Positions 12,024 through 24,077 of a stretch of DNA of 64,000 nt are shown piece by piece. The stretch is taken from positions 682,001 to 746,000 of the forward strand of contig LSAX01000004.1 of NCBI GenBank assembly GCA_001557505.1, in the 5' to 3' direction. A model generated the notes under the pieces. The model did no database searches. It was not told the DNA's origin and saw nothing but the letters and a program-made list of their open reading frames with translations. Source of the stretch: Reticulascus tulasneorum. Its lineage: Eukaryota; Ascomycota; Sordariomycetes; Glomerellales; Reticulascaceae. How positions within the stretch are numbered: the first letter of the stretch is position 1; the number at the start of each line of letters is the position of its first letter. A program made the position numbers and the translations under genes.

Positions 12024-14032
12024 GGCGACCGATTCTTCCTGTGGGAGGTGAAAGCGATTAAGACTATGTGAGATGAGGATATCCTCGAAAGTTGATGAGA
12101 CAAGAGTATCTGGCGCAAGATGTGTAGCTATTGATATCGAGAGAGATCCGAGATGATGTTATCCATGCTCGAGGGTGAGGCCTCCGCGCTAAATGGGAAT
12201 GGGCACAATCTGCGACGAAACGGCCGGAAGCAGTGATGCTCTGCGCCACACTGTGGGTGCCAACAGCTGCGTCGAATCCTTCGGGGGGTGATTGGCGCAA
12301 TGGCGAAGCTACCCCTCTTCATCTCCCAGGAACTTGCACAGCTTTCTTTGAAGACGAGGGGGGGGATTAACCTAATCCAATTCACACTGGCTCGACTCAT
12401 TGGGGAAAGGTACGACATCACGTGGCTGAGGGCGCGGGTTGATGTTGTAAGATCGGAGGATTGTTTTGGGCAGAACTGCCTCTAAAGGAACATGCTAGGA
12501 TTCTTTACCTGTCCAAACGCCCGCTCTCTTTACCACCTACCTAGGTACCTTACCTACCTTACCTTAGGCAATCCGTAGGTTTCGTTTGCTGAAGAAAGTC
12601 GAGGACTCGACGCATGTGTCAAATGTCACATATCGAATGTCACGTACCTACCTTAGCAGCCTGGTTAGTGCCCTTTAGCCACAAATGGCCCCGCACTCGT
12701 TCGTCATTCCTAATGCAGGAGCATTTAGGGCTGTGCTCTGAGTGCTGTTCTGTGTGTTTTATTATTAGTGGATACCTATTGAAATGAATAATAATTGGCG
12801 GCTTCGAGACAGCGAACACGTGCAAGCCTGGCGGGGGTGCAAGCAATTGCGTCCCCTGCACGTCCGTAGATAAGTTTCTGTTGTGCAGATGATTGAGGGT
12901 AGGTATCATCCTCAGGCAGTTATATGTAGGCAGCTTATTGCCAGTCACGTTTCGTACCTTATCTTATTAAGTTAGTGAGGAGATGGTTTGCTTAATTCCA
13001 TATTTGCCCCTCTCTTCCATTCCTTTGCCCCCAATATGAGAATTGGGGGTTCTACACACTTGGTATGCCACCTGCAGCAACCAAGTTTCTTTCTTCATAA
13101 TGCCAGTTTCGTAATTCGGTCTAGTATTAATACATAAGCTATTTCTTTTGATGCTTAAGAGGATCTTGCAGAGGAGATGCCATGGGGCTGTGCTAACAAT
13201 AACTCACCTGGGTAAGACAGTTACAGCTTACAGCTTCTGCCAAATTCCAAGTTTCCCGCCAGAACCGTTGGCCGCCGAAGACAAAAGCGGCGACGTGTTT
13301 ACGCCTTGGCCTGGGTCATTTCCGGGGAACCCCATATCATCCTCGGGCGTAAAAGCAGCAGCACCCTGTCAGATTCCACTTTATAGTTCGAACGTGTGAA
13401 CCTAAAACCCAGCAGCTAGACCAGATTCGTCGGGTGCAAAGCTCGTAATGGTGGCGCACATCGCCGCCGCCTGTGCCCCTGTTTAAGGCAAAAGTGCCGT
13501 TGATAAGCCAATCGCTACCACACGTGGAATCGCCCTCACATCAATCTCGGCCTCCTTGGCACTCATTCAATACTACTCCGTCACCGACGGGCAGAATCTG
13601 GTACTGTACCTCAACGGGCAGACCAACGCGTTCTGGAAGATCAGATGTCTTGGCCACGGAGCCTCGACCAACGGGACGACGAGAACACGACATCTCCCAC
13701 GCTGAGGTGGGCAGCCAGTACCAGGAACCATGTCGTAGGGATCTGCGGGAAACATATATTATGTCGGCCGCCCCTGGGGAAGGACGAAGCTCGCCCAGTG
13801 CAGCTCTTTTTGCAGCTCGGAGAACGAACTCACGTCAGCTAGGTAATTGGTTCTTGGTGTTAAACTTTCTGAACGCCTTTAAAAAGAGTTCTACTAGTCA
13901 GTCGAGAGGCCCGGTTCCATTTTTGCCTCATTGTCGCGCTGTGGAAAGTTCAATTGACACGATTGGACCCTTCTCTTGTTCGTCGCCGCTACTTCTTCCA
14001 GTGTCTTGTTTGAATAAACGTCGGCAGCCAAT
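12024..14032. other. Intergenic region between divergent annexin and 5'-nucleotidase genes
   Basis: No supported gene. It contains a TACCTACC-rich low-complexity tract near 12.53 kb. The 191-codon open frame at 13473-14048 runs into the nucleotidase leader and has no domain. Confidence 0.5.
12532..12568. repeat. TACCTACC/TTACCT low-complexity tract
   Basis: Degenerate runs of ACCTACCT and TACCTTACC. Tracts of this kind are common between genes in filamentous ascomycetes. No coding role. Confidence 0.7.
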
Positions 14033-15785
14033 ATGCGCCCAACATTAGCGACCGTTGCTGTCGCGCTCGCCAGCGTTGCGAGCGCGGAGGATGTCCTCTA
14101 CAGCTCCAGGTACCTGAAGCGAGGCATCGATGCCGAGGGCAATTTCAACATGTGTAAGGCAGATCCAAGCACTCAATTTGAGGTTCAATTGCTCACTTGA
14201 ATCCGCAGCTTTCTTCCATGTCAACGATGTCCACTCCCACTTGGACGAGTTCAGCTCGTCTGGTACAGACTGCACGCGACCGGAGCGAGGTTGCTTTGGC
14301 GGTTATGCCCGCATCAAGAAGACAATCGACACCCTCCGCCCCCAGTACAACGACTCGCTGTGGCTGAACGCCGGCGACGAGTTCCAAGGCACCCTGTTCT
14401 ACAGCTTCTACAAGGGCGAGAAGATCGCCGAGACCATTAACCAGCTCGGCTTCGACGCCATGACGCTCGGGAACCACGAGTTCGACGGCGGCGACGACGA
14501 GCTCGGCGACTTCATCAAGAACCTGACCTTCCCAGTCATCTCCGCCAACATTGTCTCCGACAACGAGAAGCTGAACTCGACCATTCTTCCTTACAAGATC
14601 TTCGAAAAGCAGCAGATTGCCATCATCGGATGCACCACCGTCACGACCCCCAGCATCTCGTCCCCCGGAGACGGCACCTTGTTCCTGGACATCATCACGA
14701 CCGTCCAGCAGGCAATCGATCACATCAAGAGCACCACAAACATCACCCGCATTGCGGCGCTGACGCACATCGGCTACGACGAGGACCAGAAGCTCGCCGA
14801 GGCCACCACCGGTCTGTCCCTGATCATGGGCGGCCACAGCCACACTCTCTTGGGTGACATGCCGACCGCCGCTGGCGCTTACCCGACAATCAAGCAGAAC
14901 CTGGACGGCGATGATGTTTTCATCGTCACCGCCTACCGCTGGGGCGAGTACATCGGCTACATCGACGTCACCTTCGACGACGATGGCAAGGTCCTCGCAT
15001 ACCACGGCGGCCCGATCCACATGACCAACACCACCGCCATCGACGACGATCTCCAGGCCCAAATCGACGCATGGCGTGGTCCGTTCGAGGAGTTCGCTGC
15101 CGAGCCAGTGGGCGAGACCACTGTCGTGCTCGACCAGACCCTATGCCAAACGAGCGAATGCATCCTCGGCGATGTCATGACAGATGCCATGTACGAGTAC
15201 CGCCTGAACAGCTCCGCCGATGCCAAGCCCGACTTTGCTCTCATCAACGCCGGCGGAATCCGCGCCACGATTGATGAGGGTATTGTCACCCGCGGCGAGG
15301 TCCTGACCTCCTTCCCCTTTGGCAACTCCATTGTCGAGCTGACCTACTCTGGCGCGGACATCTGGAAGATCCTCGAGGGCGCCTTATCCCGCATCAACCA
15401 GTACAACGGGATCGCTACCACCTCGTGGTTCCAGATCTCCAAGAACATCAAGATCCAATACAATCCCGCGCTCGCCGCCGGCACGAAGCTGATCTCTGTC
15501 AGCATTGGGGGGCTGCCGCTGGACGTGGCCAAGGACTACCGCGTCATCACGCTGGATTTCTTGGCCGGTGGAGGCGATAACATCTTCATTTCTACAACCG
15601 ATTTCGTCACGCTCGATACCCAGGATGAGGTGTTGGTGCAGTACCTCGCGGCTAGGAGTCCCATTTCTCCCACGATCGAGGGCCGTGTTGAGGCTGTCAC
15701 TTCCACGGGACCCTCGCCTACAACCACCGTGTCGAGTACCGCTCAACCTACGAAGACGAGCAACTGTCGGCGCCGCCGCGTGTAG
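14033..15785 (+). CDS. Secreted 5'-nucleotidase / metallophosphatase
   Basis: Exons 14033-14153 and 14209-15785 encode 565 residues; the 55-bp intron separates FNM from SFFHVNDVHSHLDEF. A signal peptide (residues 1-18, cut after VASA) precedes the calcineurin-like phosphoesterase domain. Metal-binding motifs are in order: the D47-X-H49 pair, LNAGDEFQG, LGNHEFDGGD, LTHIGYDED and MGGHSHTLLG. The C-terminal 5'-nucleotidase domain includes INAGGIRATI, TSFPFGNSIVELTYSG and the nucleotide-stacking-type LDFLAGGGDN. Family members hydrolyse extracellular nucleoside monophosphates for phosphate and nucleoside salvage. The C-terminus is Ser/Thr-rich and ends in a basic RRRR stretch with no hydrophobic GPI signal, so I predict a soluble or wall-associated enzyme. 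It is convergent with the next gene, with 186 bp between stops. Confidence 0.94.
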
Positions 15786-15971
15786 GAGTTGTAGTATAGA
15801 GTGAAGGGACACAACTGCTGGGTCACAGCTACGAACAGTAAATATAATGACATAAGATCATCACGTCAGTGCCTCATTTCCAGCGTGATCCATTGTAATC
15901 CAAAGCAAAGAAACCATGCCCAGTTGTCCGGGCACTGCTATGATAGTAAAGTCTACTCGCCCCTTGCCCTT

Positions 15972-16997
15972 TCAAAGTCCTTCGCGGAAATGCACGTGGA
16001 ACATGCTTGAATCTGGGACGAACAGAAACCCGCCAGGCAGGATTGTGTTTCCCAGACCTAGCTTTCCCAGTGGCGAGTTTCTCATGCCCTCAATGACCTG
16101 GGCGTGTTCTGGCATTTGCCTCCATTTTACGTGGTCCTCGATGGCTGCATAGCCAAAAACACCATGGAGAGCAATCGTTGTCCCTTCGGGGGCCGCGCCC
16201 TCGGCGTTCCTCGTTTGAAACACTGCCCAATGGTCAACATTAGAGACTCTACGGCGAGGGTTCCAGGATAGCATCGTTCCACTTACCGAACCCGCACGCT
16301 CCTCCGGTAGCTTTGCCGGCTGTCACTACGGCCTGCTGACTAGTAGGTATTGATGGCGGCGAATCTATAATGGCCTTGGCCTCTTCCAGAACGGCAGTCG
16401 GCACTGTGAATAGCGCAACCTCCGTCACTGGCGATGTAAATGCCACATACGCATCTTCGGTGAAACGGGTGTACGCTGCTCATCAGTCAGCGTCGCGTGC
16501 CATCAAGTTTGTCAAATGAGTAAGTCATACTTAGGAGAGGCGGTGCTACTTCAAAATCAAAGACTTCGCCCATACCGGCCGCGAAGGAGTTGTAGTCTTT
16601 AGACTGGACGAAGGCGGCTCCGCATTCGATGGATTCCCAATCTAGCATGCCCATGCCCATGATTAGAGATCGCAGCCTCGGTGAGCGGGGCAGTCTCCTC
16701 GCGGGAGTGTGGGAAGAGATTTACCGATATGCCAAACGAAGATGCTCGGATCTTGCACTTGGTGGCCCTGTTGCATTGTTGCATGGTTTAGCTTTAGCAG
16801 GAGACTATCAGGCACGGTATCCCTACCCAGAATTGGCGGATGAACCCGGGCTGGGCTTTAATGATGTTGTTCATACGGACAAACGCCTTCTCTGCGGGGG
16901 TGCCATCGGTGCTGGAAGCGGACGAGACATTTTCAAGGGTAACGCCCTTTTTCAAGTGAAGTATGATCCCTTCAGAGACGGGTGGTGGTGAAGACAT
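15972..16997 (-). CDS. Small protein with two dimeric alpha/beta-barrel (ABM/EthD-like) modules
   Basis: Five exons (16827-16997, 16725-16767, 16531-16641, 16287-16475, 15972-16222) with introns of 59, 83, 55 and 64 bp join in one frame to give 254 residues. Every junction has GT-AG ends and keeps phase. The N-terminal half reads like an antibiotic-biosynthesis-monooxygenase fold: a LHLKKGV strand, FVRMNNIIKAQPGFIRQFWG helix/strand, then SIFVWHIDWES and the CGAAFVQSKDY helix. The C-terminal half repeats the plan (ALFTVPTA, GFVFQTRN, TIALHGVFGYAAIEDHVKWRQ). Such proteins include ring monooxygenases and cofactor-free decarboxylases, often in secondary metabolism. No substrate can be proposed here. 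No signal peptide is seen. Fold assignment is by eye. Confidence 0.72.
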
Positions 16998-17713
16998 CTC
17001 GTTGTATGAGAGATGTATCTGATTCTAAGAAAGCTGCTGGCTTGGCGGGTTCTGTGTGTAGTACTAGAATGTTGAGAAGTGACGTAGATCTGTCAACCAA
17101 CAGATTCTCAGAGGATTGATTATCAGGGCGTGACTTAAATGTCAGACTCGCCTTTCGCCAAAGTTTAGCTCCGCGAGGAGTTCCATCTGAATCCTTCTCG
17201 GGCTATTTACGCGTATTGAGGTCACGTCACATGACTCGTCCGCGGAGTGGGAAGCACATTCCGAGAAGGATCATCCGTATTCAATACGAATCCCAATTCT
17301 TTCAGCAGTGCAACTCTTATCGATCACGGGACTGGCATGAAATCTCTTTAATCGATGGATTTATATACGATTTGTGTATGGCAGAGTTTGAACCTTAGAT
17401 TCAGAGTAGGTGGGGTAGGAAGTAAGTCATGTCGACAGCGATTGACTCGACATCACCATCCTCGGAGGCTTTTGCTTGGGAATAGGTGCATCTTGACGTA
17501 AGGTAGAATCTCACGACATGAAATGTTGCCTGAATGCGAGTTATAATATAATCTTGAAGATCACCAAAAACCGAGGTACAGTCTCGATTATGTCAAATGA
17601 ATATCCATTGTCTATCCCAACATTCCGCAAAAACCTAAACTAATTAGATGCACCACCTATTCAAATGCGACAACGTATAACGCCCCAGCTATGCAGACCC
17701 TATCACATCTCCG
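16998..17713. other. Intergenic region with no supported gene
   Basis: AT-rich, with one 60-codon frame of no recognisable content (17216-17398). It serves as the promoter of the upstream minus gene and the 3' region of the metalloprotease gene. Confidence 0.5.
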
Positions 17714-18768
17714 CTAAGCATGCGAGTGGTAAATCTCGCCCTCGATATCAGCTGGCGTCGAGCCACTTCCGGCTGTGTCAGGCTCAGGGTCGCCTTTAAA
17801 GCTGGCCGCCCCAATCTTGACCGCACCAGAACTCTGCACCTTATCCTTCGTGCAAACCCCATTCGCAACAATGATATCCCCGGCTCTCCACTCGTACAGA
17901 GCCATCTGGTTCTGGATGCCGCTGAAATCGATGCCTGCCCCATGCAGACCGCCCGGCACGTTCCGGTTGTAGATAGCCATGCGGCCGACCTCGGCGAACT
18001 CCTCAACATATCCGTTGTCCCGCCCGTATCTGGTGACGACTTTGGCATCTTTGCTTGTCGCTTTCTTGAAGTCGGCTCCTGAGCTGAATCTTTCCTTTCC
18101 GGGCTTCGGGCTGAGGGGATAGTTGTCGAGGACGTGGCTGATCTCGTGGGCCAGCATGCCAAGGTTGTTCCAACCACTGCCAGTCTGGCTCACGACAACG
18201 TTGCCATAGGCCCAAGCAGCCCAGCCGGGATGCGTCTCTTCGGGCACTGCAATAAAGTTGCTATCCCAAAAGTAAGTATTATGATCAGCCCACGATTGCG
18301 TGACGATGACACCTACCCAATGTACTGGCGCATGCGGACCGGAATACGACTGATGGCCTAAGCAAAGTCAGAAAGAAACAGGCAATCTCAAGAACTTCAA
18401 GGACATACATTGATGAGTGCGTGCCGCGTTATATTGGCATTCTTGTGTCGGCAGATGACCCATGGCTGTTCGCAGTCTTCGTATGTGGCAACCAATACCT
18501 GGAAATCCTCAGGATTTAGAACTTTTCCATCCTTTCCGCCTACATTGACTTTCATGCAAGCCTCGGGGACGTAGCCGGTAGGCCATCTCTTGTAAGTGAC
18601 TAGCTTCTCGGGCAGACTTTCGGTGAGTGGAGCGGCCAGGCTTTCAAACTGTGCGCTGCCCACGAGAACCTGTTTGTTTTCCAACTGTCGTTCGTGAATG
18701 ATGCCGTCGATGGCTCTGGCATAGGCGGTGGCCAGAAAGAGAGACGCGATCCAAGCTTTGGAGACCAT
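17714..18768 (-). CDS. Secreted zincin-like metalloprotease with HEXXH motif
   Basis: Three exons (18409-18768, 18317-18357, 17714-18260; introns 51 and 56 bp) encode 315 residues. I chose the ATG at 18768, not the in-frame ATG at 18795, because it begins directly with a signal peptide (MVSKAWIASLFLATAYARA). After splicing, HALIN runs into AISRIPVRMRQYIGNF and VPEETHPGWAAWAYGN. The zinc motif HEISH is at residues 172-176, followed by VLDNY, so two metal-binding His and the catalytic Glu are present. A third ligand may be in the later YVEEFAEVGR segment. Cys are few. It does not match deuterolysin (M35) or fungalysin (M36) signatures that I know. Related fungal proteins are, as I recall, annotated as conidiation-linked or hypothetical. 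Extracellular proteolysis is an inference. Confidence 0.78.
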
Positions 18769-20292
18769 TGTGAGAAAGGAGCCGAAATGAAGCAAATTTA
18801 ACAGATAAAGACGAGGTTGCGGTTTGTGTTTGTGTGTTCTAGTGTGGATGCTTTGCTTCTTTGGCTTTGAGTGGATGATTTAAGTCTCTTTTTTTGCAAC
18901 TGCACTGGCAACTATGAGGCTCTTATATGGCGTTAAACTGTACGCAGTTCAGGTGTGGTCTTGATGATTTGAGAAAGTCTGACTTCCTATTACTAGAATA
19001 TGCGTAAACTGGGTCCCTCAGTGTCATCTCGGACGTAAAAACCCAATAGTAACAGTGCAGCCCCTGAAACACATGAGGCGTAGGTTGCTTGCTTGTCCAA
19101 ACCTGGAAATAGTCCAGGGTCTGCACCGTAGACCCGTTCTGTGGCAAGTAAGATTTGGCCTGTGGTCCCTAAGAATAGTCTTTGCCCTCAGCCCAGCCTC
19201 GTAGGGCCGTACCAGTCGTCCTCGAATTACAGGAACCATGGGTTTTGGCCAAGCCTTGTCCCTGCATTGGTGGCTGTCGCAAGCAGAAGGACTCCTTCGA
19301 TTGGGCAGCCCCATGACCAGCTCGTAGAGGCCAGCCTATCAGAACATCCCTTTTGAGGCTGAGCTACCGCCTGGCCAAATTCGCACCTGTTATCGAATCA
19401 GAGAAGACTCCACTTGGAATGAACCTGTAGGTAAGATCGATCGGAATGAGGCGCAAGGGGAAATAAAATTGTGCTAGGTGACATGCACTGAGGGGGCCAA
19501 AAACGAGGTCGTCGGTAAGATTTTCATGTTGCATCCGAAAGCAGCCCAAGCAGAGGATGGGAACATTGCTTTCGACGACCCATTTGAAACACTAGCCATG
19601 ACGGTTGGCAGCCAAGAAAAGAAAATGGGCACAAAGAAGATATCAAGATCTCGTCGGTCATGATACACGCAAGAACCCACGATCTCGTCCAAAGGAAGCC
19701 CCGCTTGGACGTAGCTGTTCGCTATTGTGGAAATTGCGGTCCCGCTCTTCGAGGACTTGGTCTACTGATTGCACGGTACATATTATCGGGCAGCAATGGA
19801 ACGAAATCTCTTAGTCCCCTCGTTTTCGCCCATGTATCATTGTTCTCGCTGGATTGTAGTCCGGGCAATCTTGTTCATAAGGGCGAAAGCTGAGACTCAC
19901 CCGGCCTGTCTTATACCGAGTTTTGAGGCAGGGACGTCATCGCGGTATTGTTACCCGCACTCATTGCAAGCCGCTGGTAAAAGCTAAATGACCTAGCGCA
20001 ATTGAAATTAGCTTCGGTAGTTTTTCTACATTTTAATTTCTCCGCATGTTCCCCACTCTGTACAATGAAGTCCTTCCACGTATAAGGCTCTCCAGATCTT
20101 GGGGAGAATATGGCCTTGCAGACAACTTTGAAGATTAAGATCCTGGAGAAGGCGGGGGGCCTGCGGGGGCCAGCGGGGCCTTGAAGGCTCCCAGCAATCA
20201 GTCATAAATACCATGAGAGGCTCGTGATGAAGTACATCGTTGTGTAAGCAACGTTCAATTCTGCTATGAATTTCGTCTATCGTGACTCCAAA
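18769..20292. other. Divergent intergenic region (1.5 kb)
   Basis: Lies between the metalloprotease start (minus) and the PL4 lyase start (plus). Only short shadow-like frames are present and no domain could be recognised. Confidence 0.5.
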
Positions 20293-22360
20293 ATGCGGCT
20301 CTTCTCGTTATTCATCACGTCGCTATTTCTATCTCTTTGCTATGTCCCATGTTTCGTCATAGCAGTTCTCAATGCAACTGAGACTTCTTCTGAACTCATC
20401 ATTGCAAATGACCGTCTATACGCCGCCGTTGCCAAAGCGGGGGGCTCCGTTGTCAAGCTGACTCTTGATGGCCAGAATTTGCTGGGAATGAAATCAGGAA
20501 GCACTGGCATCGGGCCATACTTGGATTGTTACTGTACCCCATCTGGCTTCTGGACCCCTGGTTCAACAAAGCCTACATACGAACTTTACGCCGGAACAGA
20601 TCTGACGGGCACAAATTATGGAGGCATCAAGATGTCCGATACGTACACGCCAACAGGTCAAGTGCTCGAGCAGTACTGGTTCCTGAGAGAAGGAGAAACT
20701 GGGCTGCATATGTTCAGTCGCCTGGCCTATTATAACAAAACGACACCATTCCTGCGAAACCTCCAGGAATTCCGGACCCTCTTCCGACCAAATTCTAACA
20801 TCTGGACTCATCTTCTGGCGAATGAGGTTCAGTATGCACCTTTGCCGGGGAAAGAAGCTACTGCGAAACAAGTCGTTGTTCAAGACGCGACGTGGTACCT
20901 CGGAAACACGCCTAACGACCTATACGTCCAGCAGGAATCGGATTACTTTACCAAGTATACTTTCCAGGACACCTGGAGGGATCATGATGTCCATGGCATG
21001 TTCGCAGATGGAAGTCAGACAGCCGATAACTCGACTTACGGAGCTTGGATGGTAATGAACACCAAAGACACTTACTTTGGAGGCCCGCTGCACTCCGACT
21101 TGGTGGTTGACGGAATAGTCTACAACTACATCGTATCCAACCACCATGGAGACCAGACACCGAATATAACAGACGGCTTCGACAGAACCTTTGGCCCACA
21201 ATATTACCATTTCAACCACTTCCCTGCTGGCACTGATGTGCTAGCCCTCCGTGCCGATGCAGCGCAGTACGCCGATCCACAGTGGAATGCAGCATTTTAC
21301 GACTCCATCGCAGATCACGTTCCGAATTATGTCCCAAGCAGCCAGCGAACCACCTGGAAACTCCACGTCGACCTTCCACAAGGTGCCACGAAACCCATAG
21401 CCGTTCTTTCTCAGAACGGAGTTGACTTCCAGGACAATGTCTTGGACACCAAAGCGTACCAGTACTGGGGCGACATTGACACGGGTGGCTACGCCTCTAT
21501 CCCGCGTGTCAAGGCCGGCGTCTATAGATTGACCGTTTACGCTGACGGAATTTTTGGCCAATACATAAAGGACAATGTAAACGTCATCGCAGGCGAGGTT
21601 CATACCACGCACGCCCGGTGGCGCGAGGAGACAGCAGGTACAGAACTCTTCCGCATCGGCACACCTGACAAGAGCAGCGGGGAGTACAGGCATGGCTATG
21701 CACGAGACCCAACGCATCCTCTGCATCCGGAAGAATATCGCATATACTGGGCCATATACGACTTTCCTACTGAGTTTCCGGATGGGGTTGTGTTCAAGGT
21801 TGGGGAAGACGACGTAGCAAGGGATCTGAACTATGTGCACTGGAGTGTGGTCGGCGGCAAAAGCAACTATATTCGCCCAGATCCCGTCTACGGCGATGGG
21901 AACATAAACAACTGGACGCTCGTGTTTGACTTGGAACAGGCGCAGTTAGAGAAGAAGCGCACCGCGACATTTACCGTGCAGTTGGCTGGCGCCAAGACAG
22001 CAGCTGGGAATACGGACGTGTACAATGCGAGCGAGCCGCATTCTAATCTGAGGTACACGGTGAGAATCAACGAGAAAGACCTGGCTCCATGGGTGATTCC
22101 GTAAGTACCGTCAAGAGACGAGACAAATGAGATGCAGCTAACATGAAATTAGTTACCACCAAAGCAGCTCATGTGCTGTGAGATCAGCGGTGATCTGTTA
22201 CAATATAGCGAACAAGTTCGAGTTTGACTCGAGCCTGCTCAAGGCTGGTGAGAACAGGATTGTGCTTAGCCTGCCATTCAACGCGACTGACTATGAGAGT
22301 GCCTTGCTCCCCGAATCGGTGTACGTGCAGTACGATGCTTTGAGATTAGAGATCAAGTAG
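20293..22360 (+). CDS. Rhamnogalacturonan lyase, polysaccharide lyase family 4 (RglB type), secreted
   Basis: Exons 20293-22100 and 22153-22360 encode 671 residues; the 52-bp intron joins APWVIP to YHQSSSCAVRSAV. The ATG at 20293 was preferred to the one at 20266 because it starts the signal peptide (MRLFSLFITSLFLSLCYV). The mature protein begins with the PL4 beta-sandwich (IIANDRLYAAVAKAGGSVVKL, YYNKTTPFLRNLQEFR). It continues with a DIDTGGYASIPRVKAGVYRLTVYADG fibronectin-like module, and ends in a carbohydrate-binding-like sandwich containing VHWSVVGGKSNYIRPDP and VYVQYDALRLEIK. The length fits three-domain RglB enzymes. The family cleaves rhamnose-galacturonate bonds of pectin rhamnogalacturonan I by beta-elimination, which points to plant-wall degradation. 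N-glycosylation sequons are frequent. Confidence 0.93.
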
Positions 22361-22948
22361 CGGCTACAGTGGATAATCACAACTGTGCCAATCTAATGGA
22401 TTCGTCTTATATTCCACCAGGTACACCTTGAATCTTGAAGTATTTTTCGGCCATAACCAGCTCCAAATCTATGCCTAGACGGAGTTCGTGGTTAGCTTCA
22501 CATATTTGCCTGAAGGGTCATGTCAGAAGAAGAGCAAGGCCACATGCAAGGGACATCACATTTTAATAAGGGTTACGGAAAATTATATGACGGTCTTTTT
22601 GCTCATTCTTCTATAACTCCGCATCACAACCCTACAGATTAACAAAACGTTAAGAACTCACGATCTTACTACTGGCACAAAAGATTGAGGTCTCCATATG
22701 CATGCGCTGTAATAGTGTCTATTTGATTGCGTCTAGTAGTTCCCCTTCGGTCTAAATCTACCAGAGCGCTTCCGTTGCCTAGAAGCACATATCGCTCAGC
22801 AGCACCAAATTATCTCACTGCTCATATTCCTGCAAGATCCTGCGATTTCGCGGTCGACCGACTTCTGTGCAATGCCAAACGTTCAGTTAGGGATCCACCT
22901 AGTTGAATGGGACCTTACTGGGTTTGATCTTACAGGAGCATCGTTCTT
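22361..22948. other. Convergent intergenic region
   Basis: AT-rich 3' flanks of the PL4 gene and the small secreted protein gene. Nothing else seen. Confidence 0.5.
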
Positions 22949-23248
22949 TTAGCATTGTGATGATCTGCAATTTAACTTAAAGAATTCTCCGTGAGAGGTG
23001 CATGCCTCCTTGAAGGCATCCCAGTCTTTGGAGGGTCTGTCTTCAAGGTCGCAGTAATCCTGGGCTGCCCCATAGCACCACTTCATGTGTTTGTCTGACT
23101 TAATGTCGTCTTCACCAAGAATGGGGTTGCAATACATCCTCGTTGTCGAATAATCCGCCGCCACCGATTCGCCGTCGCATTTGCACCGGAGGCCTTCCAT
23201 TGCCGAAGCAATGCTGGCCAGAAAGAGAAGGAGGGTTGCAGACTGCAT
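22949..23248 (-). CDS. Small secreted cysteine-rich protein, effector-like
   Basis: A single exon encodes 99 residues. A signal peptide (MQSATLLLFLASIASA) precedes a mature chain of about 83 residues with eight Cys at 22, 24, 40, 58, 66, 83, 94 and 99, including a C-X-C pair and a C-terminal Cys. An even number of Cys in a short secreted protein suggests four disulfides. A TATA-like box lies about 96 bp upstream of the ATG. I know no domain for this pattern. Small size, secretion and Cys content are the usual grounds for calling a fungal effector or antimicrobial candidate. The neighbouring secreted pectin lyase is compatible with a plant-associated role, but function is unproven. Confidence 0.75.
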   Translation of the reverse strand: MQSATLLLFLASIASAMEGLRCKCDGESVAADYSTTRMYCNPILGEDDIKSDKHMKWCYGAAQDYCDLEDRPSKDWDAFKEACTSHGEFFKLNCRSSQC

Positions 23249-23343
23249 GTTGTAGGATAATATTGGAGTTGATATTTCTGGATTGAAGTGGGATTTAGGA
23301 GTGATAGTTGTACTTCTTTTGCTGATATCCAGCTCGTTGAAAC

Positions 23344-23353
23344 TATTTATATA
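23344..23353 (-). promoter_or_regulatory. TATA-like box of the small secreted protein gene
   Basis: Minus-strand TATATAAATA, about 96 bp upstream of the start codon at 23248. Position and sequence suit a core promoter of a strongly regulated gene. Confidence 0.55.
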
Positions 23354-23698
23354 GCTTGAGCTTCTTACTTTCTGGAATTCGTGTTGTTCTAATCCTTAAC
23401 GAACATGCCCTATGGAGTCTGACCAATGTCTCGGAGTAACAATGGCCTTATAGGCAGTATATATTTTACGTCTCATTACCGGAACCTTATTAAAATAAAC
23501 AATAGCAGCTCAAAATAGGTAGTAAATGAGGTGAAACTAGCTTAAAACATAATTTAACTGCAGTAATAGGGAATTTGAAGCGGCCTTATCTCGATCTTAT
23601 TATCTCCAGGGAGTAACTACGTGCCTTAGATGCTACATAGGTTGCTGGTGTGTGCGAGAGGGTCTCGGCCGGCAGGGCAGATGTTTTACGCAACTCAT

Positions 23699-23719
23699 TC
23701 GATCGGTCCGACCGATCGA
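23699..23719. repeat. Inverted repeat, 9-bp arms
   Basis: TCGATCGGT, spacer CCG, ACCGATCGA: the arms are perfect reverse complements. It could be a factor-binding site or chance. No terminator function is expected in a fungus. Confidence 0.7.
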
Positions 23720-24077
23720 TGCTCTCTGCCACAAGCTGACAGACACCAATGTAGAGTAATGAATATGGGACATTTTGGTTCCCATTGGCTATATTAAGCC
23801 TCCGCGGCTGAAGGGATTGGAAATAGCATTACCGGCGTCGGAACTCTTCTAAGAAGGGTGCGCCGAAATAACCCAGTCCTTTGATATCAACAGCCAGGTC
23901 AAGGTATTCGTGTCATCTTACGTCAAAGTACCGAACGATCTAGCCATAGTCAATGCCATTGTCTTTTTTTCTTTGGATAACCTTGTCTGAGGAGCCGTGT
24001 TGTAGCGCTATATCCAAATTCAAGTTTGAGATCTAGAAAGAGGGTTATGCCGCACTGGAATTGAGAATGGATTACGG

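Noticed and set aside
11339..12061. Two plus-strand frames over 230 codons opposite the annexin head
   Set aside because: Produced by antisense reading of the PPGQ repeats; Arg/Leu and Val/Ala low complexity.
13473..14048. 191-codon plus frame upstream of the nucleotidase
   Set aside because: Runs through its promoter and start codon in another frame; no domain.
14193..15062. 289-codon minus frame opposite the 5'-nucleotidase
   Set aside because: Val/Asp/Gly-rich antisense shadow of a GC-rich exon.
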